Shown: piece by piece, positions 1 through 6,382 of the stretch
How positions within the stretch are numbered: position 1 is the stretch's first letter
Layout of the letters: the number at the start of each line of letters is the position of its first letter
NCBI GenBank assembly: GCA_030668065.1
Contig: DAOUUS010000088.1
Location: 1 to 6,513, forward strand
Direction: 5' to 3'
Source: Candidatus Methanophagales archaeon
Lineage (GTDB): Archaea > Halobacteriota > Syntropharchaeia > Alkanophagales > Methanospirareceae
DNA: 6,513 bases
Notes under the pieces: generated by a model
What the model was told of the DNA's origin: nothing
What the model saw: the letters and a program-made list of their open reading frames with translations, nothing else
The model's database searches: none
Translations under genes and position numbers: made by a program

Positions 1-490
1 AATCCTAAGAGCCCTTGGATGAACGGGAGCATCGAGAACTTCAATGGATGGTTTAATGTGAAGTTCTGGACTAAAGAAGCTTTCGCAAATCTGGAAGACA
101 TGCATGCAAAATCACCGCATTTTGTTGGGCAATATAACGATCTCAGTGCATGGAAGAATAGAAATAAGTCGTTAGAGCAGATAAATCCCGTCAGAATACT
201 AAACAATTCTCTAAAAATCCCCCTGGGGAAACTACCACTTACTAAGGGGCGGATACACTTCAGAATGGTTGATAATGATGGGAACATCTCTGTCCGGAAA
301 TGAAGCTTTTAAAGTAGGCAAGGAGTTTATCAGCGAATATGTCTGGGCTACTATTTGCTTGGAAAAACAGATGATTGAGGTATTTTACCGTGCTAAAGAC
401 CAGGATATTGCTGTATTGATTGAAAAATTCGAATACAAGCTGAGTGAGGTGGTCTATGATCTTAGACCGGATGTCTGTAAAACGTCATAA
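1..490 (+). pseudogene. DDE/integrase-core transposase, 3' part, frameshifted
   Basis: The reading frame is open from the first base, so the gene starts outside the window. It begins with a PWMNGSIENFNGWFNVKFW-type segment, which matches the region around the last catalytic glutamate of rve-type (retroviral-integrase-fold) transposases: the E of SIENFN, encoded near base 46. The first frame stops with TGA at 301-303, but the next frame continues without a gap in sense (NEAFKVGKEF, then EYVWATICLEKQ and FEYKLSEVVYDL) to a TAA at 488-490. Removing one A from the AAA at 298-300 joins the two parts as ISVR-NEAFKVGK. This is therefore one C-terminal transposase region broken by a single-base insertion, probably inactive. 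The family cannot be fixed from this fragment; an IS481-like or unclassified rve element is possible. It converges on the hsdM remnant. Translation of the downstream frame alone could start at the ATG at 269, but that would be an artefact of the frameshift. Confidence 0.75.
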
Positions 491-523
491 CACTGTACGA
501 TGTAATGACCCAAATTCAAATAC

Positions 524-568
524 ACTTACCGAACTAATGACCCTTTTTACTTACCGAACTAATGACCC
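524..568. repeat. Two 20-bp direct repeats at the insertion-sequence end
   Basis: The sequence ACTTACCGAACTAATGACCC occurs identically at 524-543 and 549-568, a 25-bp period with the 5-bp spacer TTTTT. A third, partial copy of its last nine bases (TAATGACCC) lies inside at 503-511. Head-to-tail repeats inside a transposon end are usually multiple transposase binding sites; that role is inferred here from position next to the transposase gene. Confidence 0.8.
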
Positions 569-591
569 CTTCCAAATAACATCTTTGAACA

Positions 592-1560
592 TCATACACC
601 CAACTTTTCCAAAATGTATTTAATTTCAGCGTCAATGATTTTATATGCACTCTCCTGTTCCCTGAGTTCATCTACAATCTCTTCAATGGGGCGGTAGATG
701 TAGGCATCATTAATCTGTATATACCGGCTGGGTGAAATATTATAATCATTCTTTACAATCTCATCCCTATCAACCAGACGGGCAAATTTATCCTCTTCCT
801 TAAAGGCATTGTAAGCTTCAGCAATGTGTTCTATACCTTCCTGTGTGATGTAATTTTTAGGATCACCCTTTTCAAACTCTTTGCCTGCGTGCAACAGGTA
901 AATCTTGTCTTTGTGCTGTTTAGCTTTATTCAGGAAAATGATAATACCCGGTGCAGAGGTATTGTAAAACAGATTTTCAGGCAGGTAGATCACACCTTCG
1001 ATCAGGTCATTTTCAACAAACCATTTACGGCACTCCTTCTCTTTGTTGCTCCCCTGGTTGCCGCTTCCGCGGCTGGCAGCCCCGGTATCCAGAACCACAG
1101 CTCCCCTGCCGGTATCGTTCAGGCTGCTGTAAATATGTTGAATCCAGCCCCAGTCAATCTTACCCCCGCAGGAGCCTGCCGGGAAACGTTCCAATTCCTC
1201 ATCAGTGAAAAATTTGTCAGTGATATAGGGTAAGCTGTCTTTGCTCTGGTTCCACATGGGATTGGCTACCACACGGTCAAACTTTTTCAGTTTACCACCG
1301 TCTTTGAACCTGGGATTTTTTAACGTGTCGCCTATTTCAATTTCGCCCTCCATGTCATGTATCACCATGTTCATTTTGCTCATGGCCCATGTGCCAGGCG
1401 TAAACTCCTGGCCGTGCAGTTGAAGTGGTGCATACTTCTCTTTTGAGCGCAGCACCATTTTTTCTTCCATCACCAGTTCGCACTTAATGAGCAACCCGCC
1501 GCTGCCGCAACAGGGATCGTAAATTTCCATGCCCGACTCGGCATCCATGATCTTCGCCAT
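592..1560 (-). CDS. hsdM: Type I restriction-modification methyltransferase HsdM, catalytic C-terminal fragment
   Basis: This is the N6-adenine DNA methyltransferase part of a type I restriction-modification modification subunit, which uses S-adenosylmethionine and works in complex with the specificity subunit HsdS. Visible motifs are the SAM-binding motif I DPCCGSGG (residues 15-22), the HGQEFTPGTWAMSKMNMVIH block (about 49-68) and catalytic motif IV NPMW (100-103), a known variant of NPPF/Y in this family. The central GKIDWGWIQHIYSSLNDTGRGAVV stretch and the C-terminal NISPSRYI region are also family-like. The fragment starts at an ATG that is really an internal methionine of the full protein (the M of GFIMAKIM). 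The upstream part lies in another frame because of a 2-nt expansion at 1584-1589. Joined with the upstream fragment the protein would be about 520 aa, normal for HsdM. It lacks the N-terminal helical domain, so alone it is unlikely to be a working methyltransferase. An insertion-sequence end follows its stop where hsdS would be expected. Confidence 0.88.
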   Translation of the reverse strand: MAKIMDAESGMEIYDPCCGSGGLLIKCELVMEEKMVLRSKEKYAPLQLHGQEFTPGTWAMSKMNMVIHDMEGEIEIGDTLKNPRFKDGGKLKKFDRVVANPMWNQSKDSLPYITDKFFTDEELERFPAGSCGGKIDWGWIQHIYSSLNDTGRGAVVLDTGAASRGSGNQGSNKEKECRKWFVENDLIEGVIYLPENLFYNTSAPGIIIFLNKAKQHKDKIYLLHAGKEFEKGDPKNYITQEGIEHIAEAYNAFKEEDKFARLVDRDEIVKNDYNISPSRYIQINDAYIYRPIEEIVDELREQESAYKIIDAEIKYILEKLGV

Positions 1561-1568
1561 GATAAAAC

Positions 1569-2165
1569 CTACTTCAGTAGGTGTATATAGAACTCTCCGG
1601 CACTTTTTCCGCTGCCCTCGGCAAACTTGCGTATCAGGTATTCATAACTGCGCCCGATAATATCAGGCTCTACATCCTTCAATCCCAGACGCTTTTCGGA
1701 TATTTTTTCAATGAGTTTACTTAGACGGTCATCGTCAATATCACGCTGCCCGTGTGTGGTGGCGTTAAAGTCAATACGGTCAATGATTCCCTGCAGGTCT
1801 TTGTTCTCTTTGGCAATGTCACGAAGTTTATCGGTGAGTTCCTGCCCGATTTTATCAGACAGCGTTCTGATTACATCCCATGTTCTTTCATTTTCGGGGT
1901 CTTTTGGTTTAATGGGCAGATAAAAACGTACCAATTTTTTATCACGGTCTACCAATTGCAGGGCTTTGGTTCTGGTTTTTACTTTTTCTGTTATACGGTC
2001 GATCTCATCGTCAAACACATCACACAGTCGCTTTACAAATATTAATGGTAGAATAAATTCTTTGAACTTGGGTGCATCTGCTGCGCCTCTTATACTGCAA
2101 GCAGCACCCCAAATCCAGCTTTCCATGGATTTTACTTTTTCACCGTTTTCGTTTGTTTTTACCAT
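1569..2165 (-). CDS. hsdM: Type I restriction-modification methyltransferase HsdM, N-terminal fragment
   Basis: This is the N-terminal helical domain of HsdM, which contacts HsdS and DNA. ESWIWGAACSIRGAADAPKFKEFILPLIFVKRL (residues 15-47) is the family's entry motif, and DIIGRSYEYLIRKFAEGSGKSAGEFY (168-193) leads directly to the catalytic domain. The last five residues (IHLLK) are out of frame. The expected sequence TPTEVGFIMAKIM is encoded in the frame shifted by two bases, which continues as the downstream fragment. Deleting one TA from TATATA at 1584-1589 restores GEFYTPTEVGFIMAKIM. The start ATG has an AAAGGAAG ribosome binding site 8 bases upstream, and residue 1 fits the usual N-terminus, so the 5' end is intact. 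This points to recent inactivation, or to an assembly error, rather than long decay. Confidence 0.87.
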   Translation of the reverse strand: MVKTNENGEKVKSMESWIWGAACSIRGAADAPKFKEFILPLIFVKRLCDVFDDEIDRITEKVKTRTKALQLVDRDKKLVRFYLPIKPKDPENERTWDVIRTLSDKIGQELTDKLRDIAKENKDLQGIIDRIDFNATTHGQRDIDDDRLSKLIEKISEKRLGLKDVEPDIIGRSYEYLIRKFAEGSGKSAGEFYIHLLK

Positions 2166-2173
2166 TTATTGTG

Positions 2174-2181
2174 CTTCCTTT
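2174..2181 (-). promoter_or_regulatory. Ribosome binding site of hsdM
   Basis: On the - strand the sequence AAAGGAAG lies 8 bases upstream of the ATG at 2165. It is the clearest Shine-Dalgarno-like site in the window; thiL, the coiled-coil gene and apgM lack one of this strength. It supports the chosen hsdM start and fits a horizontally acquired gene. Confidence 0.55.
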
Positions 2182-2222
2182 AATAAACTGATAGGGTGCA
2201 TTTTTGCATTTTAATGATAAAA

Positions 2223-2253
2223 TATTTAAAGTGTTCCTCACCTACTTTAAATA
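2223..2253 (-). promoter_or_regulatory. Putative hsdM promoter with 10-bp inverted repeat
   Basis: TATTTAAAGT at 2223-2232 and ACTTTAAATA at 2244-2253 are perfect inverted copies separated by 11 bases; their centres are 21 bp apart, about two helical turns. Read on the - strand, the arm nearer the gene is ACTTTAAATA, which resembles an archaeal TATA box and lies about 58-67 bases upstream of the hsdM ATG. That would leave a leader of about 35 nt. The symmetric half-sites could bind a dimeric repressor overlapping the TATA box. The promoter and operator roles are inferred; only the repeat is seen directly. Confidence 0.35.
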
Positions 2254-2329
2254 AAGTCGAAAACACATATATTTCTTTCTATTGTCATTCCACTAACCGA
2301 TTATAAAAAACGGGATTAAACATTTATGA

Positions 2330-2529
2330 GACATTTGCGCCCCTTTTTATCGGCTAATTAAGCACCATTTCAGCATAAAAATTGTTATAGGGGGTTATAA
2401 AGTTCTACGGATGCACAAGTCACTATACCCCGTACTTAAGTACAAGGCCTGTATTAAGCACGAGCCGATGACTTAAACTACCTTTTTATCACCGGTCTTT
2501 AAAAGCTTTTCGATTTTTTAGCGTTTTTT
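2330..2529 (+). ncRNA. Candidate structured RNA (or small mobile-element relic) in the hsdM-thiL spacer
   Basis: No convincing gene fills the 399-bp gap between hsdM and thiL, but this part is rich in nested inverted repeats. ATCGGCT (2349-2355) pairs with AGCCGAT (2463-2469). Inside it GGGGTTATA (2391-2399) pairs with TATACCCC (2424-2431) with one bulge. CTTAAGTACA (2435-2444) pairs with TGTATTAAG (2450-2458) around a 5-base loop, again with one bulge. On the + strand a TATA-like TTATAAAAA lies at 2301-2309, about 25 bases before a possible start near 2330. T-runs at 2483-2487, 2514-2519 and 2524-2529 could end a transcript, since archaeal termination uses U-rich tracts. The 10-base word CCTTTTTATC occurs on both sides (2342-2351, 2481-2490), so a MITE-like relic is an equal alternative. 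Strand, ends and existence of a transcript are inferred. Confidence 0.22.
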
Positions 2530-2564
2530 GATTTCCGTACACCCCACAAAGAGTGTCGCAATAA

Positions 2565-3554
2565 CTAAAAATGCTGATACCCCTTTATTTTTATCTGCTC
2601 CTTCCCTTGCCCAGTTTTAAAACAAATACCTTCTTCAGACGGCACTACCACACCTATAACGCTAATACCAACTTTTTTTTGCAGCGTTGCAAATTCGTCT
2701 GCTAATACGTCCGCATCCACGGTAAACAGCAATTCGTAGTCACCACCGTAAAAGAATGCAAGCTCACGAAGATCAACGTCACGCAACGCAGCCCTCATCT
2801 CTTCGCTCAGTACAGGCACTTTAGCCTCATATATCTCAAAACCGACTTTGCTACTTCTTGCGAGTTCGGCTAGAGCAAGCGCGAGACCATCACTAATATC
2901 AAGCATAGAGGTAACTAATCCGGAGTCAGCGAGACTAATACCTTCCGGTATTCTCGGTACCGGCTGAAAAAGTGCTTTTTTCGCGGTTTCCTCTACTTTT
3001 TGCGGCACCGTCAACCCTTCTTTTAATATTTTTAAGCCAAGCGCAGCGTTGCCAACCGAGCCGGTCACGCATATTAAGTCACCGACTTTTGCTCCTGTTC
3101 GCCTTACCGGCTTATCTGCAAACCCGAAGCAGGTACCGGTTAAGATAAGCTCCTTGCTTCTCGTTATGTCTCCCCCAACTACTGCGGTATCATAGGCTGA
3201 CGCGCAATCTGCTATCCCTTCCACCATCGCATCCACAAACGCAGTCTCGGTGTGCGCAGGAAGGCCCATTGCAATTGTGAAAGCATAAGGACGAGCACCC
3301 ATCGCGGCAATATCGCTTAGATTAACGGCAACCGCACTCCAACCTATCTGAAAAGGCGAGATACCTACGGGCAAATGCGTGGATTCTTGCAGCATGTCCG
3401 TAGTGGCAACGAGATATTTGTAGTCTGCTCGTGCTAACTCTATAACAGCGCAGTCATCCTCGCCTGCACCTACTGCTATGCTTTCTGTGTTCACCCTGAA
3501 TTTTTTTGTTATTCGTTCTATTAATCCTATTTCACCGAGTTGCTCTATTTTCAT
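2565..3554 (-). CDS. thiL: Thiamine-monophosphate kinase
   Basis: ThiL phosphorylates thiamine monophosphate with ATP to give thiamine diphosphate, the cofactor form, in the cytoplasm. The 329-aa protein has the full family signature: the metal/ATP-binding GEDDCAV near residues 31-37, TTDML with a downstream H (51-60), the GWSAVAVNLSDIAAMGARP block (71-89), GGDITR (127-132), GDLICVTGSVG (158-168), LDISDGL (218-224) and FYGGDYELLF (258-267). Length and motif order are normal for the PurM/AIR-synthase-like fold, and no key residue appears to be missing. The start is the first ATG after an in-frame stop 12 codons upstream; no Shine-Dalgarno is visible. An AT-rich TTTAATACA on the - strand around 3592-3600 could be its TATA box, leaving a short leader. 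A possible small ORF precedes it on the same strand by 28 bp. No other thiamine genes are in the window. Confidence 0.96.
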   Translation of the reverse strand: MKIEQLGEIGLIERITKKFRVNTESIAVGAGEDDCAVIELARADYKYLVATTDMLQESTHLPVGISPFQIGWSAVAVNLSDIAAMGARPYAFTIAMGLPAHTETAFVDAMVEGIADCASAYDTAVVGGDITRSKELILTGTCFGFADKPVRRTGAKVGDLICVTGSVGNAALGLKILKEGLTVPQKVEETAKKALFQPVPRIPEGISLADSGLVTSMLDISDGLALALAELARSSKVGFEIYEAKVPVLSEEMRAALRDVDLRELAFFYGGDYELLFTVDADVLADEFATLQKKVGISVIGVVVPSEEGICFKTGQGKEQIKIKGYQHF

Positions 3555-3582
3555 CTCTGAGGGATAGATACCGTACAGTACA

Positions 3583-3750
3583 TTACATTATTGTATTAAA
3601 CAAACGTCCTTCTATTTTTTTCCCAGTTTTCAATATTTCCATCAGTCCGTATTCTATTAGTTCTATGGCGATTCGGTGCGCTTGGATAAGTTCTATACCA
3701 CATCTCCGCACTTGCTTTGACTTTACTCTACACTGTATTAACCCTGGCAC
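3583..3750 (-). CDS. Possible small protein upstream of thiL, unrecognised
   Basis: A 55-codon frame from a GTG to a TAA lies 28 bp upstream of thiL on the same strand. The predicted peptide has an amphipathic, protein-like middle (RCGIELIQAHRIAIELIEYG, then LMEILKTGKKIEGRLF) with no low-complexity stretch. Its codons (many ATA, GAA and AAA) resemble those of the neighbouring archaeal genes. The frame stays open back to a TAG just before 3766, with no ATG upstream. A second GTG 13 codons in (3711) would give a 42-aa version. No ribosome binding site is evident at either GTG. TTTATA on the - strand at 3767-3772 could drive it, but fits the inner GTG better. I do not recognise a family. It may instead be the eroded tail of a lost gene, or chance. 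Confidence 0.3.
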   Translation of the reverse strand: MPGLIQCRVKSKQVRRCGIELIQAHRIAIELIEYGLMEILKTGKKIEGRLFNTIM

Positions 3751-3765
3751 ATAGCGAACGCAAAA

Positions 3766-3773
3766 CTATAAAC
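3766..3773 (+). promoter_or_regulatory. Putative TATA box of the coiled-coil gene
   Basis: CTATAAAC lies with its centre about 28 bases upstream of the GTG at 3797. This is the spacing expected between an archaeal TATA box and a transcription start, so transcription could begin at or next to the start codon and give a leaderless mRNA. That agrees with the absence of any Shine-Dalgarno sequence. Read on the other strand the same site is GTTTATAG, so it could also serve the divergent small ORF and thiL. The function is inferred from sequence and spacing. Confidence 0.35.
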
Positions 3774-3796
3774 CTAACTATCTCCTACATAACTAT

Positions 3797-5077
3797 GTGA
3801 AGTGGCTAAAAAGAATCATTAGTAAGGAAGAACTACCGTCCACAGTCGCATTTGATGAAATAGATAGCTGGTTGGACCTGGTATCGAACTCGCTATTTCG
3901 TGGTCTGAGTACGAATGCTGATAAGTTATATGGCGGGATAGGGACGATGCGCGATAAACTCAAGCAAAAAACGTCCAAACTTCAGGATGCCAAACAAAAG
4001 GCGGATATACCTGATGCCATCGTAAAGATCGGCTTGCCAAACCGCGATAAACTGGTAAAGAATCTGTATTCGCTGACAGAAAAGATTACGATTCCGACCA
4101 AAACCGATTATAAAACGGTTTTAGCCTTTTACGACACAACAGCATCCAACATAAAATTCGTGCTTGATAAATCCGCGAAGACCCTCTACCATGTTCGGTC
4201 TCTCTTTCCCGATGAGGTAAAGGAAGTAGTTGCAGAAATCAGCCGGCTGAGAGCTACTCTTAATTTGCTTGTCACACCACTAAAGGGCAAAGAAAGCAAA
4301 ATCATGAATTTAGAGCGGGTACCAGAGCTAGTACAGAATATAAAAGCTATAAACTCGGAGATAGAGCAGGAAAACGAGAACGTTCATGAACAAGAAGAAG
4401 AGTGCTCTGCATCCGAAAGGAGCATAGAAACAGAAGAGAAAAGATTTAGGGCGATTGAAGAGGGAGAAGAATGGATACGGTTCAAAGAACTCGAAACTGA
4501 GTTATCCACATTAAAAGCGGATTTAAGTGCGCTCGAATCGGAGATTCGTAATTTGTTCTCGCCTATTAACAAAGAACTAAAGCTATTACAGAAGCAGGAT
4601 GAGACCGGGCGGCATACACTCACTTCGGAAGAGCGAAGAGCGATTTATTCTATTCTGGCATCTCCAATTCAGGCACTCGCAGAAGATATAAATGCGTTTT
4701 TAATCGCGATACGTAATATCGTGGAAGGAGACACAACAATCCTGAAGGATCGAAAGCGCGACAAGACACTGAACTGGATAGACCACCTGTTAAGCTCTGA
4801 GCTATCCGCGCTAAAAGGAAAACATGTGCTATTAGAATCAAGAATCGAAGAGACAAGAGCTAAGTTATCGGATATGACGATACACGAAGATAGAATCGAG
4901 ATCGCGCAGTCAATTACTCACGCTAAGGGGCAACTATCGCGATTACAAGAAGGCACTGCCAGATCGAAGAGGCACATAGTTTCGCTGGATGAGGAACGTA
5001 CAAGGAAAGAGCGGCTTTTGTTAGAAACTTTGGAACGACTTGCGGGTGAGGAAATCACTGTGAATTTCGATTTTTGA
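3797..5077 (+). CDS. Coiled-coil protein of unknown function
   Basis: This is a 426-aa, charged, almost wholly helical protein that I cannot assign to a named family. Residues 1-165 look like a compact helical domain: an N-terminal basic helix (KWLKRIISK), then EIDSWLDLVSNSLF, and an IPDAIVKIGLPNRDKLVKNLYSLTEKI segment. About 170-270 is a long coiled coil with a very acidic stretch (EQENENVHEQEEE near 189-202). Residues 271-325 are a break with a hydrophobic helix pair (IYSILASPIQALAEDINAFLIAI). About 330-418 is a second coiled coil, ending in a short tail (ITVNFDF). No Walker A motif, signal peptide, transmembrane helix or metal-binding cluster is visible, so it is not an SMC/Rad50 ATPase despite the two-arm layout. 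The only upstream start in the open frame is GTG at 3797; the overlapping ATG at 3795 reads straight into a stop. Its neighbours diverge or converge, so it is a single-gene unit. A cytoplasmic scaffold or membrane-shape role is only a guess. Confidence 0.88.
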   Translation: MKWLKRIISKEELPSTVAFDEIDSWLDLVSNSLFRGLSTNADKLYGGIGTMRDKLKQKTSKLQDAKQKADIPDAIVKIGLPNRDKLVKNLYSLTEKITIPTKTDYKTVLAFYDTTASNIKFVLDKSAKTLYHVRSLFPDEVKEVVAEISRLRATLNLLVTPLKGKESKIMNLERVPELVQNIKAINSEIEQENENVHEQEEECSASERSIETEEKRFRAIEEGEEWIRFKELETELSTLKADLSALESEIRNLFSPINKELKLLQKQDETGRHTLTSEERRAIYSILASPIQALAEDINAFLIAIRNIVEGDTTILKDRKRDKTLNWIDHLLSSELSALKGKHVLLESRIEETRAKLSDMTIHEDRIEIAQSITHAKGQLSRLQEGTARSKRHIVSLDEERTRKERLLLETLERLAGEEITVNFDF

Positions 5078-5088
5078 GTTGTTTTGAA

Positions 5089-6336
5089 CTATTTATTGCT
5101 GTATCCGAAGAAGAAACGCATCAAATCTTGTGCTCGTGCATCCAGCACGCCTAAGTCGCTTTTCAGCGCGAACGATTCACAAAAACTACCGGCTTCCTTT
5201 TTGTGGTCTGCATGTACCTGCGAATCATAGATTGCAAAAGGCACGGGCTCCTTTGTATGTACTTTCAACGACACCGGCGTGTAATGGTCAGGTAAGGCTA
5301 ATATTTTATAGCCCACATCACAATATTCAGCCTCTAAGCCCTTTAACATCCTACCCACCACTAAAGCATCAAAATCCTCTATCGCTTTCACTTTCATCTC
5401 TATATCGCCAATATGTGCTGCTTCATCCGGCGCTTCGACATGGACCATCACAAAATCCTGCTCTTTCAAGCTGCGTAATGCGTAGTCCGCCTTGCCTTCG
5501 TAATTCGTGTCTATATATCCCGTAGCACCCGGCACGTCTATCACATCCAGACCCGCACACGTTCCAATTCCTTTCACAAGATAAACACCCGAAATCACCG
5601 AACCGCTTACCCCATACAGCTCACGGAACTCAGGCATTGTAGGCTTCCTGCCGCCGCTCCAGAGCCAAACCATATTCGCACGCCTCTTATTACTCGCTAC
5701 CCTTCGCTCATTTATCGCGTGGTCATTCAGTATCTTCTTCGAGGTAATGATAATATGCCGTAATAACTCGTCATTTGGTAGCGCATCGTCTAATAACGCA
5801 CCAAGGATGTCATGTGGGGGCGCACAACCCATATTTATCCCGCCTTCGCATTTATCTCCCGACTCAGACTTGAGAACCAGGACGTTTCGATAGCTAACCC
5901 CAGGATAAAACTCAATTACTTCCTCGTCCGCCCGAAACGCATTATTAAGTGCATCTATTAGGTCTCGCGCCTCTTCATCGGATATGTGCCCGCCACTGTA
6001 ATCCGCTATTCTTCCTTCTTCCTCGGTTATGAGATTGCATCTAAACGCTATATCTCCATCCTCAAGAGGTATGTGCATACCCATCGCTTCCAGCGGACCC
6101 CTGCCAGTGTAATATCTTGCAGGGTCATATCCAAGAAGGGATAGAGTGGCAATATCGCTTCCCGCCGCCATGCCCTCAGGTATTGTCTTTACCCGGCTGC
6201 ACATACCCGCAGTAGCGATGAAATCAAGATTCGGCGTATTTGCTATCTGCAAGGCCGTCTTGCTCTCACGTTCAGGAATAGGATAATCCGCCATTCCATC
6301 TCCAATTAAAATTACGTATTTCATACCCATACTCAT
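5089..6336 (-). CDS. apgM: 2,3-bisphosphoglycerate-independent phosphoglycerate mutase, archaeal type
   Basis: ApgM interconverts 3- and 2-phosphoglycerate in glycolysis and gluconeogenesis without a bisphosphoglycerate cofactor. It belongs to the alkaline-phosphatase superfamily and needs two metal ions. The 415-aa length is normal for the archaeal branch. By family knowledge the visible residues map well: D13 in IGDGMADYP, the phosphorylated serine S60 in AAGSDIATLSLLGYDP, D304 and H308 in HVEAPDEAAHIGD, D350 and H351 in LALPDHYTPVSLKVH, and H360 as a further ligand. NMVWLWSGG (221-229) is another family block. The start is uncertain by four residues: ATGs lie at 6336, 6330 and 6324, and family members usually begin at the MKYVILIGDG methionine, which is the third (6324). 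No strong ribosome binding site is present. The gene converges on the coiled-coil gene with 11 bp between stop codons and diverges from the CBS-domain gene. Confidence 0.96.
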   Translation of the reverse strand: MSMGMKYVILIGDGMADYPIPERESKTALQIANTPNLDFIATAGMCSRVKTIPEGMAAGSDIATLSLLGYDPARYYTGRGPLEAMGMHIPLEDGDIAFRCNLITEEEGRIADYSGGHISDEEARDLIDALNNAFRADEEVIEFYPGVSYRNVLVLKSESGDKCEGGINMGCAPPHDILGALLDDALPNDELLRHIIITSKKILNDHAINERRVASNKRRANMVWLWSGGRKPTMPEFRELYGVSGSVISGVYLVKGIGTCAGLDVIDVPGATGYIDTNYEGKADYALRSLKEQDFVMVHVEAPDEAAHIGDIEMKVKAIEDFDALVVGRMLKGLEAEYCDVGYKILALPDHYTPVSLKVHTKEPVPFAIYDSQVHADHKKEAGSFCESFALKSDLGVLDARAQDLMRFFFGYSNK

Positions 6337-6382
6337 TAATATTTAAGTTAAGCATTCATAATAGTTATTAAGTGAAGATATA
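6337..6382. promoter_or_regulatory. Compact divergent promoter region between apgM and the CBS-domain gene
   Basis: Only 46 AT-rich bases separate the two start codons. Toward the CBS-domain gene, AATATTTAAG at 6338-6347 resembles a TATA box and would place a start about 15 bases before the ATG, leaving room for the weak GTGA Shine-Dalgarno match at 6372-6375. Toward apgM, ACTATTATG at about 6357-6365 on the - strand is a weaker TATA candidate whose spacing would give a nearly leaderless mRNA. The two promoters must overlap. The assignment of individual boxes is tentative. Confidence 0.35.

Larger units (their letters stand above)
1..568 (+). mobile_element. Right end of an insertion sequence (partial)
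   Basis: The transposase 3' end is followed, after its stop at 490, by about 80 noncoding bases with repeated motifs typical of transposase binding sites at an element end. The motif TAATGACCC occurs three times, at 503-511, 535-543 and 560-568. The left end lies outside the window. The exact right boundary is not determinable, because no matching left end or target duplication can be seen; 568 is the end of the outermost repeat. The element stops within about 25 bp of the hsdM stop codon on the opposite strand. Confidence 0.55.

Noticed and set aside
1252..1263. NPMW instead of NPPF/Y in HsdM as a catalytic defect
   Set aside because: NPMW is, to my knowledge, a normal variant in one HsdM subgroup, so it is not evidence for inactivation.
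826..1423. Several + strand open frames over the hsdM region
   Set aside because: They are antisense to a clear methyltransferase reading and their translations show no family pattern.
2411..2476. 21-codon + strand frame starting at ATG 2411, within a 49-codon open stretch from 2330
   Set aside because: Too short, no ribosome binding site and no recognised family; it also coincides with the inverted repeats. A decayed gene fragment cannot be excluded.
2501..2510. Perfect palindrome AAAAGCTTTT
   Set aside because: A 10-bp AT-rich palindrome is expected by chance in such sequence and has no positional support.
2539..2556. Six-pair hairpin just after the thiL stop as a terminator
   Set aside because: On the thiL strand the stem (ACACUC/GGGUGU) is followed by A-rich sequence, not a U-tract, so termination there is not supported.
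3506..3754. 82-codon + strand frame over the thiL 5' end and upstream gap
   Set aside because: It overlaps thiL antisense and its translation looks like the shadow of the - strand frames; no start signals or recognisable motif.
3797..5077. Coiled-coil gene as an SMC/Rad50/SbcC-type ATPase
   Set aside because: No Walker A, Walker B or ABC signature motif is present in the 426 residues.
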